Shown here in pieces: positions 6,363 to 13,881 of a stretch of DNA of 22,519 nucleotides. The stretch is from Prevotella sp. (GTDB lineage: Bacteria; Bacteroidota; Bacteroidia; Bacteroidales; Bacteroidaceae): NCBI GenBank assembly GCA_016283605.1, contig JAEENF010000109.1, positions 1 to 22,519 of the forward strand. Direction: 5' to 3'. A program made the position numbers and the translations under genes. A model generated the notes under the pieces. That model did no database searches. It was not told the origin of the DNA and saw nothing but the letters and a program-made list of their open reading frames with translations. How positions within the stretch are numbered: position 1 is the first letter of the stretch; the number at the start of each line of letters is the position of its first letter.

Positions 6363-7094
6363 ATGAGAAAACTGTTTTTGATGGCGCTCTTGGCAGTCGG
6401 GATGTCTGCCAATGCCCAGTTCTTAGAAGACAAGAATAATGAGTTCGGAAATGCCGGTGGCGTCAACCTTGGTGATGGCGTGGACGAGAACGACAGTTGG
6501 ACGTTGCACGTTAATTTCGGTGTGAATGTGCCGACGAGCGTTCCTGATGATATAGAGTTTGCACCCTTCCGTTCATGGGAAATCGGTGTGACGGTGCTCC
6601 AGTATGACTATACGCCGAAGAACTGGAAGACCACCTTCTCTGCCGGTCTGGGTTTCGACTGGCGTAACTACACCCTGAAGGGACATGATAATGCATTTGA
6701 AAAGTTTCCTGCGAGTAAGATAAAACAACCGAATGATTGTGTGTATGTGGTAACTCCTGTTGATAAGTGTGATGCCCGTTCATCTCGTATCCATACCGTA
6801 TCACTGTCCATGCCGCTGCTGGTGAAGCAGAGCTTCAGCAAGAATTTCGCGATTTCTGTCGGTGCCCAGCTGAACTGGAATTTCCGTGCTCACCTTCACA
6901 ACTATTATGAAGAAGGTGACATCGAGATCACTGAGGATACCAAGAAAATCGGTCAGCGTCCTTTCACAGTAGACGTTCTGGGTATCGTACATGTCTACAA
7001 GTACGGTATCTACTGCAAATACTCTCCGATGAGCGTGCTGAAGACGGATCGCGGTCCGGAGTTCAAGTCGCTGGCCTTCGGTCTTTATTTCTAA
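6363..7094 (+). CDS. Predicted outer-membrane beta-barrel protein
   Basis: A 243-aa protein with a signal peptide (MRKLFLMALLAVGMSANA, cleavage before Gln19) and alternating hydrophobic/polar strands such as WEIGVTVLQYDY, TTFSAGLGFDW, AISVGAQLNW and KYGIYCKYSPM. It ends in an aromatic residue (GLYF), typical for barrels inserted by the BAM complex. I do not recognise a specific family; it resembles small PorT/OmpW-like barrels. ATG 6363 is preferred to the in-frame GTG at 6357. It has its own promoter and is transcribed alone, tail to tail with xseB with only 3 nt between the stop codons. Confidence 0.75.
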   Translation: MRKLFLMALLAVGMSANAQFLEDKNNEFGNAGGVNLGDGVDENDSWTLHVNFGVNVPTSVPDDIEFAPFRSWEIGVTVLQYDYTPKNWKTTFSAGLGFDWRNYTLKGHDNAFEKFPASKIKQPNDCVYVVTPVDKCDARSSRIHTVSLSMPLLVKQSFSKNFAISVGAQLNWNFRAHLHNYYEEGDIEITEDTKKIGQRPFTVDVLGIVHVYKYGIYCKYSPMSVLKTDRGPEFKSLAFGLYF

Positions 7095-7097
7095 AGA

Positions 7098-7292
7098 CTA
7101 TTCGCGTTCGGACTGGATCTTCTGTATCTCCGCTTCTGTCTTGGTCAGCTTGTCCTTGCAGAACTTGATTAATCGCTGTGCTTCCTTGAGTTGCACAGCG
7201 ATTTCGTCTATACTGAACTCATCGTTTTCCATTTTGCGCACGATGTCCTGGAGTTGTGCAAAGGCGGCTTCGTATTTCATTTCTTCAGACAT
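7098..7292 (-). CDS. xseB: Exodeoxyribonuclease VII small subunit
   Basis: A 64-aa helical protein (YEAAFAQLQDIVRKMENDEFSIDEIAVQLKEA...) with the conserved XseB helix pair (LxxIVxxME, then a hydrophobic heptad pattern in residues 30-58). Several copies bind the XseA coiled-coil arms and modulate this single-strand DNA exonuclease. It lies 39 nt downstream of xseA, as usual for the pair. Slightly shorter than the E. coli protein (about 80 aa). Confidence 0.93.
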   Translation of the reverse strand: MSEEMKYEAAFAQLQDIVRKMENDEFSIDEIAVQLKEAQRLIKFCKDKLTKTEAEIQKIQSERE

Positions 7293-7331
7293 AAGAACGT
7301 ATTTTTAAAGACATAATAACATATTAACAGT

Positions 7332-8651
7332 TTATTCGACTATGGAGTGGACGGTGCCGTTGGCAAGGCGGGTCTCGATCTCGTCGCCGGAGCGGAGGGC
7401 TTGGGCGTCGCGGACTGTCTTGCCGTCCTTCAGGGTGATGCTGTAGCCACGCTTCAGGAGTAGGGCGGGGTCGAGGCTCTTGGTCTTCTCCTCGAGGAGT
7501 TCCAGACGGTGCTTTTCCGTCATCAGCCGGCGGTCGAGGAGGATGGGGAGGCGATTCTCTAAATTGACAATTGATAATTGAGAATTGAGAATTTTCTGCT
7601 GCGCATGGTGAGCGATGCTGTTGTTGAGGGCGTCGAGGCGGGCCTCCTGGCGTATTTTGACGTTGGAGAACAGTCTGGGCAATAGCTCTGCTACGGTGGC
7701 AAACTGTGATTTGTAATAGGTGAGTTTCTGCTGTGCCAGTCGAAGGATCTGTTCCTGAGAATCGTTGAGGGAATCAAGGACGGTCTTCAGGTGGTCGATG
7801 AGGAAGGCGGCTGCGGCAGTAGGGGTTTTCACACGGGTGTGGGATACCATATCCAGAATGCTCTCGTCGCGGTCGTGACCGATGCCGGTGATGATGGGGA
7901 TGGGGAAGTTGGCAACGTTCTCGGCCAATGCCAGCGTGTCGAAGCCACTCATGTCGCTCGTTGCACCGCCACCTCTTATTATTACGACGCAGTCAAACTG
8001 AGAACTGTCTCCGTTCTCAGTTTGCATCTGGAAAATCTTTTCCAGTGCATCTATGATGCTCTGCTCCACACCATCGCCCTGCATGATGGCGGGGAAGAGG
8101 CGCGTCTCGAAGCGGAAACCGTAGGGATTGTCGGCGAGCTGGTTGCAGAAGTCGCCGTAGCCGGCGGCGGTCTCGCTCGATATCACGGCGATGCGCTGAC
8201 AGAAGAGGGGCAGACGGAGTTCGCGCTGCAGGTCGAAGACGCCTTCCTGCTTCAGCTGGCGGATGATCTCCTGACGCTTGCGGGCCATATCGCCAAGGGT
8301 ATAGGTGGGGTCGATGTCGGTGACGATCCAGGAGAAACCGTAGGCCTCGTGGAACTGCGCATAGACCTTCAACAGCACCTTCATGCCGGCGTGGAGGCGC
8401 TGGCCGGTGGTGCGCTCGAACCCGGGACGGATGAGCATCCACTTCGAAGCCCAGCAGCGGGCTGAAGCCTTGGCAATGGGTGTGGCGGTCTGTTCGTCTT
8501 TTTGCACGAGCTCCATGTAGCAGTGGCCTCTCGACTCGCGACATTCCGACAATTCGGCCTCTACCCAATATTCGTTGGGCATCTCGCACTCAATCACCTC
8601 ACGTACTAGTAGGTTGAGTTCCAACAGTGATACTATTTCTTTACTGCTCAT
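7332..8651 (-). CDS. xseA: Exodeoxyribonuclease VII large subunit
   Basis: Catalytic subunit of exonuclease VII, which degrades single-stranded DNA from both ends. The 439-aa protein has an N-terminal OB-fold (about 1-105), the catalytic domain with RGGGATSDMSGFD (226-238) and GIGHDRDESILDMVSHTRVKTP (256-277), a long coiled-coil region (about 285-395) and the C-terminal RGYSI segment (401-405). Two low-complexity peptides look inserted: MQTENGDSSQFD (about 209-220), coded by a 12-bp inverted repeat, and ILNSQLSIVNLEN (about 354-366), coded by heptamer repeats within the coiled coil. It follows the subtilase gene by 35 nt. Confidence 0.94.
   Translation of the reverse strand: MSSKEIVSLLELNLLVREVIECEMPNEYWVEAELSECRESRGHCYMELVQKDEQTATPIAKASARCWASKWMLIRPGFERTTGQRLHAGMKVLLKVYAQFHEAYGFSWIVTDIDPTYTLGDMARKRQEIIRQLKQEGVFDLQRELRLPLFCQRIAVISSETAAGYGDFCNQLADNPYGFRFETRLFPAIMQGDGVEQSIIDALEKIFQMQTENGDSSQFDCVVIIRGGGATSDMSGFDTLALAENVANFPIPIITGIGHDRDESILDMVSHTRVKTPTAAAAFLIDHLKTVLDSLNDSQEQILRLAQQKLTYYKSQFATVAELLPRLFSNVKIRQEARLDALNNSIAHHAQQKILNSQLSIVNLENRLPILLDRRLMTEKHRLELLEEKTKSLDPALLLKRGYSITLKDGKTVRDAQALRSGDEIETRLANGTVHSIVE
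7562..7593. repeat. Heptamer (AATTGAN) repeat inserted in xseA
   Basis: Units AATTGAC, AATTGAT, AATTGAG, AATTGAG and a partial AATT lie in frame in the coiled-coil coding part of xseA. The left flank ATTCTC is inverted relative to GAGAAT inside the array. The encoded peptide is NSQLSIVNL on the minus strand. Confidence 0.9.
7994..8024. repeat. Perfect 12-bp inverted repeat within xseA
   Basis: CAAACTGAGAAC (7994-8005), a 7-nt loop, then GTTCTCAGTTTG (8013-8024). It codes for the non-conserved peptide TENGDSSQF just before the conserved strand and RGGGA loop, so it looks like an insertion in a surface loop. No T-run follows and it lies mid-gene, so it is not a terminator. Confidence 0.85.
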
Positions 8652-8659
8652 ATATTTTT

Positions 8660-8687
8660 ACGACAACATAGTTGTCATAGTTGTCGT
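8660..8687. repeat. Direct and inverted repeat in the subtilase-xseA junction
   Basis: CATAGTTGT occurs twice in tandem (8667-8684), and ACGACAAC (8660-8667) pairs with GTTGTCGT (8680-8687). The structure fills most of the 35-nt gap between the genes. On the coding strand it is followed by A residues, not T residues, so a terminator is unlikely. Confidence 0.6.
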
Positions 8688-10159
8688 TAATTATTCTTGT
8701 CGTTTTGATCCATCTTTCCTATCATATAGGCGCGCCAGAAGTTGGGGATGCCGTAACCGTAGATGTTGTCGGGCTCCTGATACTGGCTGCTGGTCTGACG
8801 GACGAGGTTGATGATCTCCAGCGCAGACTTCTCGGGGAGCGCCTGCCACAGACAGGCCACGAGGCCAGCCACGATGGGTGTGGAGAACGAGGTGCCCATA
8901 TCCCTGACGATAGTGCCCCGACCGGAAATCAGACAGGCAGGTGCGCCAAGCGCCATCACATCGGGTTTTACCCGTCCGTCCTGCGTGGGACCGACACCGC
9001 TGAAGGGTGCGTTCTTCATGTCCGTATTCAGTGCACCGACGGTCAGGATGTCGTTGGCATCGGCGGGGAAAACGATCTTCTTCCACGGACCCATGCCATT
9101 GTTGCCTGCGCTGTTGACGAGGATGATGCCTTTCTGCGCCAGCATCGAGGCCGAACGTGAGATGAGCGCCCGCTGGCCGTTGAGGTCGCGCTGGTGGTAA
9201 TCGCCCAGATGTCTGTCGTACTCGTTGTAACCTACGGATGAGCTGATGATGTCGACACCGGCGGAGTCGGCATATTCAGCCGCCATCGTCCAGTAGTCTT
9301 CCTCCACGGGTTGTTCTGTCTGCTGGTCTTCGCAGCGCAGTAGCCAGTACTTGGCTTCGGGGGCCGTGCCGACCAGTACTTGCGGCTCGTTGGCGGCCAG
9401 TGCGGAGAAAACTTTTGTGCCGTGGTCGGTCTCGCGGAAGAAATGCAGGCTGTTGGGGTAGACAAAGTCCTTCATCTCCACGATATTGGTACGGAGGATG
9501 GCCGGTATCTGGTCGCAGTTTTGGAAACCGCCGTCGAGAACGGCTATCGTCATGCCTTTGCCCCTCATGCCGATATTGTGCAGCCTGTGACCGGCAAGCA
9601 TCTCGATCTGTTCCTTGGCATTGCCGTAGTACTCGCCCTTGACGCTGTCCCAGGGATTAAACTGCTCGTGGACCTTCACTTTCAATGAGCCGCGTTCGAC
9701 GCTGTCGGGAGATACCCACACCTTTCTGGCCTCTTTGACGAAACTCAGTTCTGCCAGGTGTGACAAGAGTGTTGTATCGTTAGAACGGATGAGTACGGTG
9801 TTGTGCCACCTGCTGGTACCGATCATCGTCCATTCAGCAGAAGATTTCCGTTCTCTGTGCGCCATACCATTGGCAATCTTTTCAAAATCTTTCAGATAAT
9901 GTGCGCTCACGGGCAAGTCGGTCGAATCGAGCTCGAGTCCTTGTCGTCTTCTGCGTTCAATCGATTTGTGGGAAAGCCATCGTCCGGGATGGTCGAGGGT
10001 GTAGGAGGAACCTTGCTTGTCTTTGAGCGTATATCTCCAAATGTAAAATTTTCCTCCAGGATATTTCATCTTGGGAGGTGCTGCCGTGACGGATGTCGCA
10101 AAGGCGAAAAGCACGGCGAGGAGGCATAGTAATGTCGTTAGTTGCTTGATCGTTCGCAT
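8687..10159 (-). CDS. Secreted subtilisin-like serine protease (S8 family)
   Basis: A 490-aa exported protease. From ATG 10159 a signal peptide spans about 1-27 (MRTIKQL, hydrophobic core, TSVTAA). The propeptide-like region (about 30-185) precedes the catalytic domain with Asp209 in AVLDGG, His246 in DHGTKV, oxyanion Asn353 in NSAGNNG and Ser424 in GTSFSTP, so the enzyme should be active. No C-terminal type IX sorting domain is visible; the protein ends shortly after the catalytic domain (GYGIPNFWRAY). The longer frame from 10198 is unlikely because it reaches into the -33 box. The promoter puts transcription only about 5 nt before this ATG, so the message may be nearly leaderless. xseA and xseB follow on the same strand. 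Confidence 0.92.
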   Translation of the reverse strand: MRTIKQLTTLLCLLAVLFAFATSVTAAPPKMKYPGGKFYIWRYTLKDKQGSSYTLDHPGRWLSHKSIERRRRQGLELDSTDLPVSAHYLKDFEKIANGMAHRERKSSAEWTMIGTSRWHNTVLIRSNDTTLLSHLAELSFVKEARKVWVSPDSVERGSLKVKVHEQFNPWDSVKGEYYGNAKEQIEMLAGHRLHNIGMRGKGMTIAVLDGGFQNCDQIPAILRTNIVEMKDFVYPNSLHFFRETDHGTKVFSALAANEPQVLVGTAPEAKYWLLRCEDQQTEQPVEEDYWTMAAEYADSAGVDIISSSVGYNEYDRHLGDYHQRDLNGQRALISRSASMLAQKGIILVNSAGNNGMGPWKKIVFPADANDILTVGALNTDMKNAPFSGVGPTQDGRVKPDVMALGAPACLISGRGTIVRDMGTSFSTPIVAGLVACLWQALPEKSALEIINLVRQTSSQYQEPDNIYGYGIPNFWRAYMIGKMDQNDKNN

Positions 10160-10167
10160 TTCGACTG

Positions 10168-10199
10168 CAAAGGTACAAATTATTTCTGATACGGCCAAA
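10168..10199 (-). promoter_or_regulatory. Bacteroidetes-type promoter of the subtilase gene
   Basis: Minus-strand TTTG (10196-10199), 20-nt spacer, TACCTTTG (10168-10175). It shares the 15-mer ATTTGTACCTTTGCA with the divergent MATE promoter. Predicted start near 10164. Confidence 0.82.
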
Positions 10200-10214
10200 T
10201 ATTTCCGCGAATGC

Positions 10215-10245
10215 TTGTATGATACAAATTTTATTTGTACCTTTG
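10215..10245 (+). promoter_or_regulatory. Bacteroidetes-type promoter of the MATE/sugar operon
   Basis: TTG (10215-10217), 20-nt spacer, TACCTTTG (10238-10245). Predicted start near 10249, about 19 nt before ATG 10268. No other comparable promoter was seen before 18556, so it may drive all nine genes. Confidence 0.85.
10223..10239. promoter_or_regulatory. Candidate operator dyad in the MATE promoter
   Basis: A perfect 7-bp dyad TACAAAT-TTT-ATTTGTA occupies the spacer and the first two bases of the -7 box. A half-site TACAAAT also lies at 10174-10180 at the divergent subtilase promoter. Binding by a regulator here would block the polymerase, but no regulator gene is nearby; the role is inferred. 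Confidence 0.35.
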
Positions 10246-10267
10246 CAACATGTTAGGAAATAAAGAC

Positions 10268-11614
10268 ATGAATGATAACAAACAAGCCGCTCTCGCACTG
10301 GGTACAAAGCCCGTAGGTCAACTGCTCTGGCAGTATGCCCTGCCAGCCATCGTGGCCATGACGGCGTCGAGCCTCTACAATATCATCGACCGCGCGATGA
10401 TCGGTCAGGTGGTGGGTCCCGAGGCGATTGCGGGTCTGGGTATCACTTTCCCCTTCATGAATCTGAGCGCGGCCTTCGGTGCCGCCGTGGGCGTGGGCGC
10501 ATCAACCTGCATCTCGGTGAAGCTGGGACAGAGGGACTATCAGACGGCGCAGCATCTGCTAGGCAATACGGTGACACTGAATCTGATGATCGGATTCGCG
10601 TTTATGGTTGTCTGCCTCATCTTTCTCAATCCCATTCTGCGTTTCTTCGGCGCCTCTGACGTGACGCTGCCTTACGCCCGTGAGTTCATGCAGGTGATCC
10701 TGCTTGGCAATATGGTGACGCACATGTACTTTGGCATGAATGCTGTGTTGCGCGCTGCCGGCAAGCCCCGTCATGCCATGTGGGCCACGCTTTTCACCGT
10801 GGCCATGAACATCGTACTCGTCGTGGCATTCGTATGGTGGTTCCGATGGGGTATCCGCGGCGCGGCGCTCGCTACAGTCACCTCGCAGTCGCTGGCGATG
10901 TGTTGGCAGATGTGGATATTCTCCGACAAGCGGGAGCTGTTGCACCTGAAGCGCGGCATCTACCGGCTGAAATCGCAGTTGGTGAAGAACATCGTCGCCA
11001 TCGGCATCTCGCCCTTCCTGATGCAGACCACGAGCTGTGTGATTGTCATCTTCATGAACAATCAGTTTGTGCGCTATGGCGGAGACATGGCCGTGGGCGC
11101 TTACTCGATAGCCAACTCGATGGTCATGGTGTTCTTCATGTTCGTCATGGGCATGATTCAGGGCATGCAGCCTATCGTAGGTTATAATTACGGTGCCGAG
11201 AAATTCGACCGCATGTTCCGCTGCCTGTGGATCACCATCGCCTGTGCCACCATCATCCTGCTGGTCGGCTGGGGACTGTCGATGGCCTTCCCACGGCAGA
11301 TCGCCCGCATCTTCACCACCGACGAAACGCTGCTCGATCTCTCGGCGCGAGGACTTGTGATTGATATGCTTGTGTTCTTCGTTGTAGGCTCTCAGGCGGT
11401 GATTACCAACTTCTTCCAGTGTATCGGTAAAGTGAAGGTTTCGATTTTCCTCTCGCTGTCGCGACAACTTTTCCTGCTGTTGCCGATGGCGTATATTTTC
11501 CCGTTATTCTGGGATCTGGATGGCGTCTGGTATGCGATGCCGGCCAGCGACTTCGGTTCGTTTGCGATGACGATTCCGATGCTTATGTGGTATATGAAAA
11601 AGATAAGGAGTTAA
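10268..11614 (+). CDS. MATE family multidrug/flippase-type exporter
   Basis: A polytopic inner-membrane transporter of 448 aa with about 12 transmembrane helices, the usual MATE size. The N-terminal half has the family signature LLWQYALPAIVAMTASSLYNIIDRAMIGQVVGPEAIAG... and the second half QTTSCVIVIFMNNQ with GMIQGMQPIVGYNYGA, which is typical of MATE proteins. Such proteins export drugs or metabolites using Na+ or H+ gradients; the substrate is unknown. ATG 10268 is chosen because it leaves a leader of about 19 nt; the in-frame ATG at 10250 coincides with the predicted transcription start. It is first of nine tightly packed genes; the next begins 6 nt after its stop. Confidence 0.92.
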   Translation: MNDNKQAALALGTKPVGQLLWQYALPAIVAMTASSLYNIIDRAMIGQVVGPEAIAGLGITFPFMNLSAAFGAAVGVGASTCISVKLGQRDYQTAQHLLGNTVTLNLMIGFAFMVVCLIFLNPILRFFGASDVTLPYAREFMQVILLGNMVTHMYFGMNAVLRAAGKPRHAMWATLFTVAMNIVLVVAFVWWFRWGIRGAALATVTSQSLAMCWQMWIFSDKRELLHLKRGIYRLKSQLVKNIVAIGISPFLMQTTSCVIVIFMNNQFVRYGGDMAVGAYSIANSMVMVFFMFVMGMIQGMQPIVGYNYGAEKFDRMFRCLWITIACATIILLVGWGLSMAFPRQIARIFTTDETLLDLSARGLVIDMLVFFVVGSQAVITNFFQCIGKVKVSIFLSLSRQLFLLLPMAYIFPLFWDLDGVWYAMPASDFGSFAMTIPMLMWYMKKIRS

Positions 11615-11620
11615 GAAGAT

Positions 11621-12238
11621 ATGAAACACATCATTATTAATGTAGGCCGACAATTGGGCAGTGGTGGTCACGACATCGGTCGGATGCTCGCCCTTGATTT
11701 CCAGGCCAAATACTACGACCGCGAGTTGCTGAACTTGGCGGCCAAGGAGAGCGGACTCTCTGAGAAGATCTTTGAGCAAAACGACGAGAAGAAGGGTTTC
11801 TTCCGCGGACTGCTGAATCTGGGATCGCCTCATGTGAACAGTGATGGTGGTTATAAGTCGAGCTTCTCACAGGAAACATTGTTCCAGTTTCAGAGTGATG
11901 CTATCGTGAAGGCGGCAAAAGAAGGTTCGTGTGTGTTTGTGGGACGATGTGCTGACTATGTGCTGCGTGACTTCGGCAACACGGTGAACGTCTTCATCAC
12001 CGCCTCGATGAATTACCGTATCAATCAGATCATGAACAAGCAACATATTGACGCCGATGCCGCCCGTAAGTTTATAGAACAGGGCGAGGCCACGCGTGCA
12101 GCATATTACAATTATTATACGGGAAAGAAGTGGGGACATTCCTCCAGCTACGACTTGTGCATTGACTCCAGCATCCTCGGACTGGTAGAGTCGGAGAAGC
12201 TGATTGCGGGATTCATTCGTAAACGGTTTAGTCTATGA
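11621..12238 (+). CDS. Cytidylate kinase-like family protein
   Basis: A 205-aa P-loop protein of the cytidylate-kinase-like group, distinct from classical Cmk. It starts IIINVGRQLGSGGHDIGRMLA, where GRQLGSGGHDIG (9-20) takes the place of the kinase P-loop, followed by YYDRELLNLAAKESGL. A central FVGRCADYVLRD block and VFITASMNYRI are family hallmarks. The substrate is not established; a nucleoside monophosphate or other small phosphoacceptor is likely. The last four bases overlap the start of the phosphoesterase gene (ATGA), suggesting coupled translation. Confidence 0.85.
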   Translation: MKHIIINVGRQLGSGGHDIGRMLALDFQAKYYDRELLNLAAKESGLSEKIFEQNDEKKGFFRGLLNLGSPHVNSDGGYKSSFSQETLFQFQSDAIVKAAKEGSCVFVGRCADYVLRDFGNTVNVFITASMNYRINQIMNKQHIDADAARKFIEQGEATRAAYYNYYTGKKWGHSSSYDLCIDSSILGLVESEKLIAGFIRKRFSL

Positions 12239-12741
12239 AGAGAATAGGTATTCTGAGTGATACCCATAGCTATTGGGATGAAAAATATCTGCACTACTTC
12301 GAACCGTGTGACGAAATCTGGCATGCCGGTGATATCGGTAGTGTGGAGGTCGCAGAGAAACTGGCTGCCTTCAGGCCCTTCCGGGCTGTCTGTGGCAATT
12401 GTGACGGAGGAGATCTCAGGCTGATGTATCGTGAACTGAACCGCTTCAAGTGCGAGGACGTTGATGTGCTAATCAAGCATATTGGTGGATATCCCGGCAA
12501 CTACGACCCCAGCATACGCTCGACGCTCTTTGCCAATCCCCCGCAGTTGTTTATTGCCGGACATTCGCATATTCTCAAGGTGAAGTACGACAAGACTCTG
12601 GGTCTGCTGCACATCAATCCGGGTGCTGCGGGTATCCAGGGTTGGCACAAGGACCGAACACTCGTCCGTCTCGTCATCGACGGGAAGGAATTCAGAGACA
12701 TGGAAGTTATAGCATTAGGAAACAATAAAACAATATTTTAG
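12235..12741 (+). CDS. YfcE/MJ0936-type metallophosphoesterase
   Basis: A 168-aa calcineurin-like phosphoesterase with the whole dimetal set: Asp9-x-His11 (LSDTHSYW), Gly32-Asp33 (HAGDIGS), Gly54-Asn55 with Asp57 (GNCD), and GHSH (109-112) followed by NPGAAG. Small proteins of this type hydrolyse phosphodiesters, with in vivo substrates usually unknown. It overlaps the upstream kinase-like gene by 4 nt and stops 3 nt before rfbB. Confidence 0.92.
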   Translation: MKRIGILSDTHSYWDEKYLHYFEPCDEIWHAGDIGSVEVAEKLAAFRPFRAVCGNCDGGDLRLMYRELNRFKCEDVDVLIKHIGGYPGNYDPSIRSTLFANPPQLFIAGHSHILKVKYDKTLGLLHINPGAAGIQGWHKDRTLVRLVIDGKEFRDMEVIALGNNKTIF

Positions 12742-12744
12742 ATT

Positions 12745-13881
12745 ATGAAACGTACAATCGTCATTACTGGTGGCGCAGGCTTTATCGGAAGTCATGTGGT
12801 GCGCCTGTTTGTAAACAAGTATCCCGAGTATCATATCATTAACCTCGACAAGCTTACCTATGCCGGCAACCTGGCAAACCTCAAGGACATAGAGAACAAA
12901 CCCAACTACGAGTTCGTGAAGATGGACATCTGCGACTTCGACGCCTTTTATAAGCTGATGCAGGACAAGAAGGTAGATGGTATCATCCATCTGGCTGCAG
13001 AGAGTCATGTCGACCGCTCGATCAAAGACCCATTCACTTTCGCCAAGACCAACGTGATGGGAACGCTGTCGCTGCTGCAGGCCGCGAAACTCTATTGGGA
13101 GAGCCTGCCTGAGAAATATGAGGGTAAACGCTTCTATCATATTTCGACAGATGAGGTGTATGGTGCCTTGGAGCTGACGCATCCAGAGGGTATTGAACCG
13201 CCATTCACCACGACGGCTTCTTCGTCGGAGCATCATCTGGCTTACGGCGATAAGTTCTTCTTGGAGACCACGAAGTACAATCCTCACTCGCCGTATTCCG
13301 CCGCGAAGGCGTCGAGCGATCACTTCGTCCGTGCTTATCACGATACGTATGGCATGCCTGTCGTCGTGACCAACTGCTCGAACAACTACGGCCCGTATCA
13401 GTTCCCTGAGAAATTGATACCCCTCTTTATCAATAACATCCGCCATCGCAAGCCGTTGCCGGTTTATGGCAAGGGCGAAAACGTGCGTGACTGGCTCTAC
13501 GTCGAGGATCATGCACGTGCTATTGACGTGATTTTCCACGAGGGAAAGATTGCCGACACTTATAACATCGGCGGCTTCAACGAGTGGAAGAATATCGACA
13601 TCATCAAGGTGGTCATCAAGACTGTTGACCGTCTACTGGGTCGTAAAGAGGGAGAGGATATGGACCTGATAACCTTCGTGACCGACCGCGCCGGCCACGA
13701 CCTCCGCTACGCCATCGATAGCTCTAAGTTGCAGAAGGAACTCGGTTGGGAGCCCTCGCTTCAGTTCGAGGAAGGTATCGAGAAGACCGTCCGCTGGTAT
13801 CTCGACAACCAGGAGTGGCTCGACAACGTGACAAGTGGCGACTATCAGAAGTATTACGATAACATGTACGCTAACCGATGA
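12745..13881 (+). CDS. rfbB: dTDP-glucose 4,6-dehydratase
   Basis: Converts dTDP-glucose to dTDP-4-keto-6-deoxyglucose, the branch point for dTDP-deoxysugars. The 378-aa extended SDR has the NAD loop GGAGFIGSH (9-17), DKLTYAGNL (35-43), the active-site STDEVYG (134-140) and Y184-x3-K188 in YSAAK. The segment between STDEVYG and YSAAK (about 141-182) is longer than in the E. coli enzyme, as I recall for many Bacteroidetes homologues. The partner rfbA (thymidylyltransferase) and rfbC/rfbD are not in the window, so this enzyme probably feeds the FdtA/FdtB-type genes downstream. Its end overlaps purT by 4 nt. Confidence 0.96.
   Translation: MKRTIVITGGAGFIGSHVVRLFVNKYPEYHIINLDKLTYAGNLANLKDIENKPNYEFVKMDICDFDAFYKLMQDKKVDGIIHLAAESHVDRSIKDPFTFAKTNVMGTLSLLQAAKLYWESLPEKYEGKRFYHISTDEVYGALELTHPEGIEPPFTTTASSSEHHLAYGDKFFLETTKYNPHSPYSAAKASSDHFVRAYHDTYGMPVVVTNCSNNYGPYQFPEKLIPLFINNIRHRKPLPVYGKGENVRDWLYVEDHARAIDVIFHEGKIADTYNIGGFNEWKNIDIIKVVIKTVDRLLGRKEGEDMDLITFVTDRAGHDLRYAIDSSKLQKELGWEPSLQFEEGIEKTVRWYLDNQEWLDNVTSGDYQKYYDNMYANR

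Noticed and set aside
8660..8687. Terminator between the subtilase and xseA
   Set aside because: The hairpin is short with a 12-nt loop and is followed by A residues rather than T residues in the direction of transcription.
10160..10198. Subtilase start at 10198
   Set aside because: It would lie inside the -33 box and put extra residues before a normal signal peptide.
10559..11467. 302-codon frame antisense to the MATE gene
   Set aside because: Its His/Glu/Asp-rich translation is typical of the complement of a membrane-protein gene; the sense strand encodes a complete MATE protein.
12715..13539. 274-codon frame antisense to rfbB
   Set aside because: The sense strand encodes a full dehydratase with all motifs and tight operon spacing; no promoter was seen for the antisense frame.
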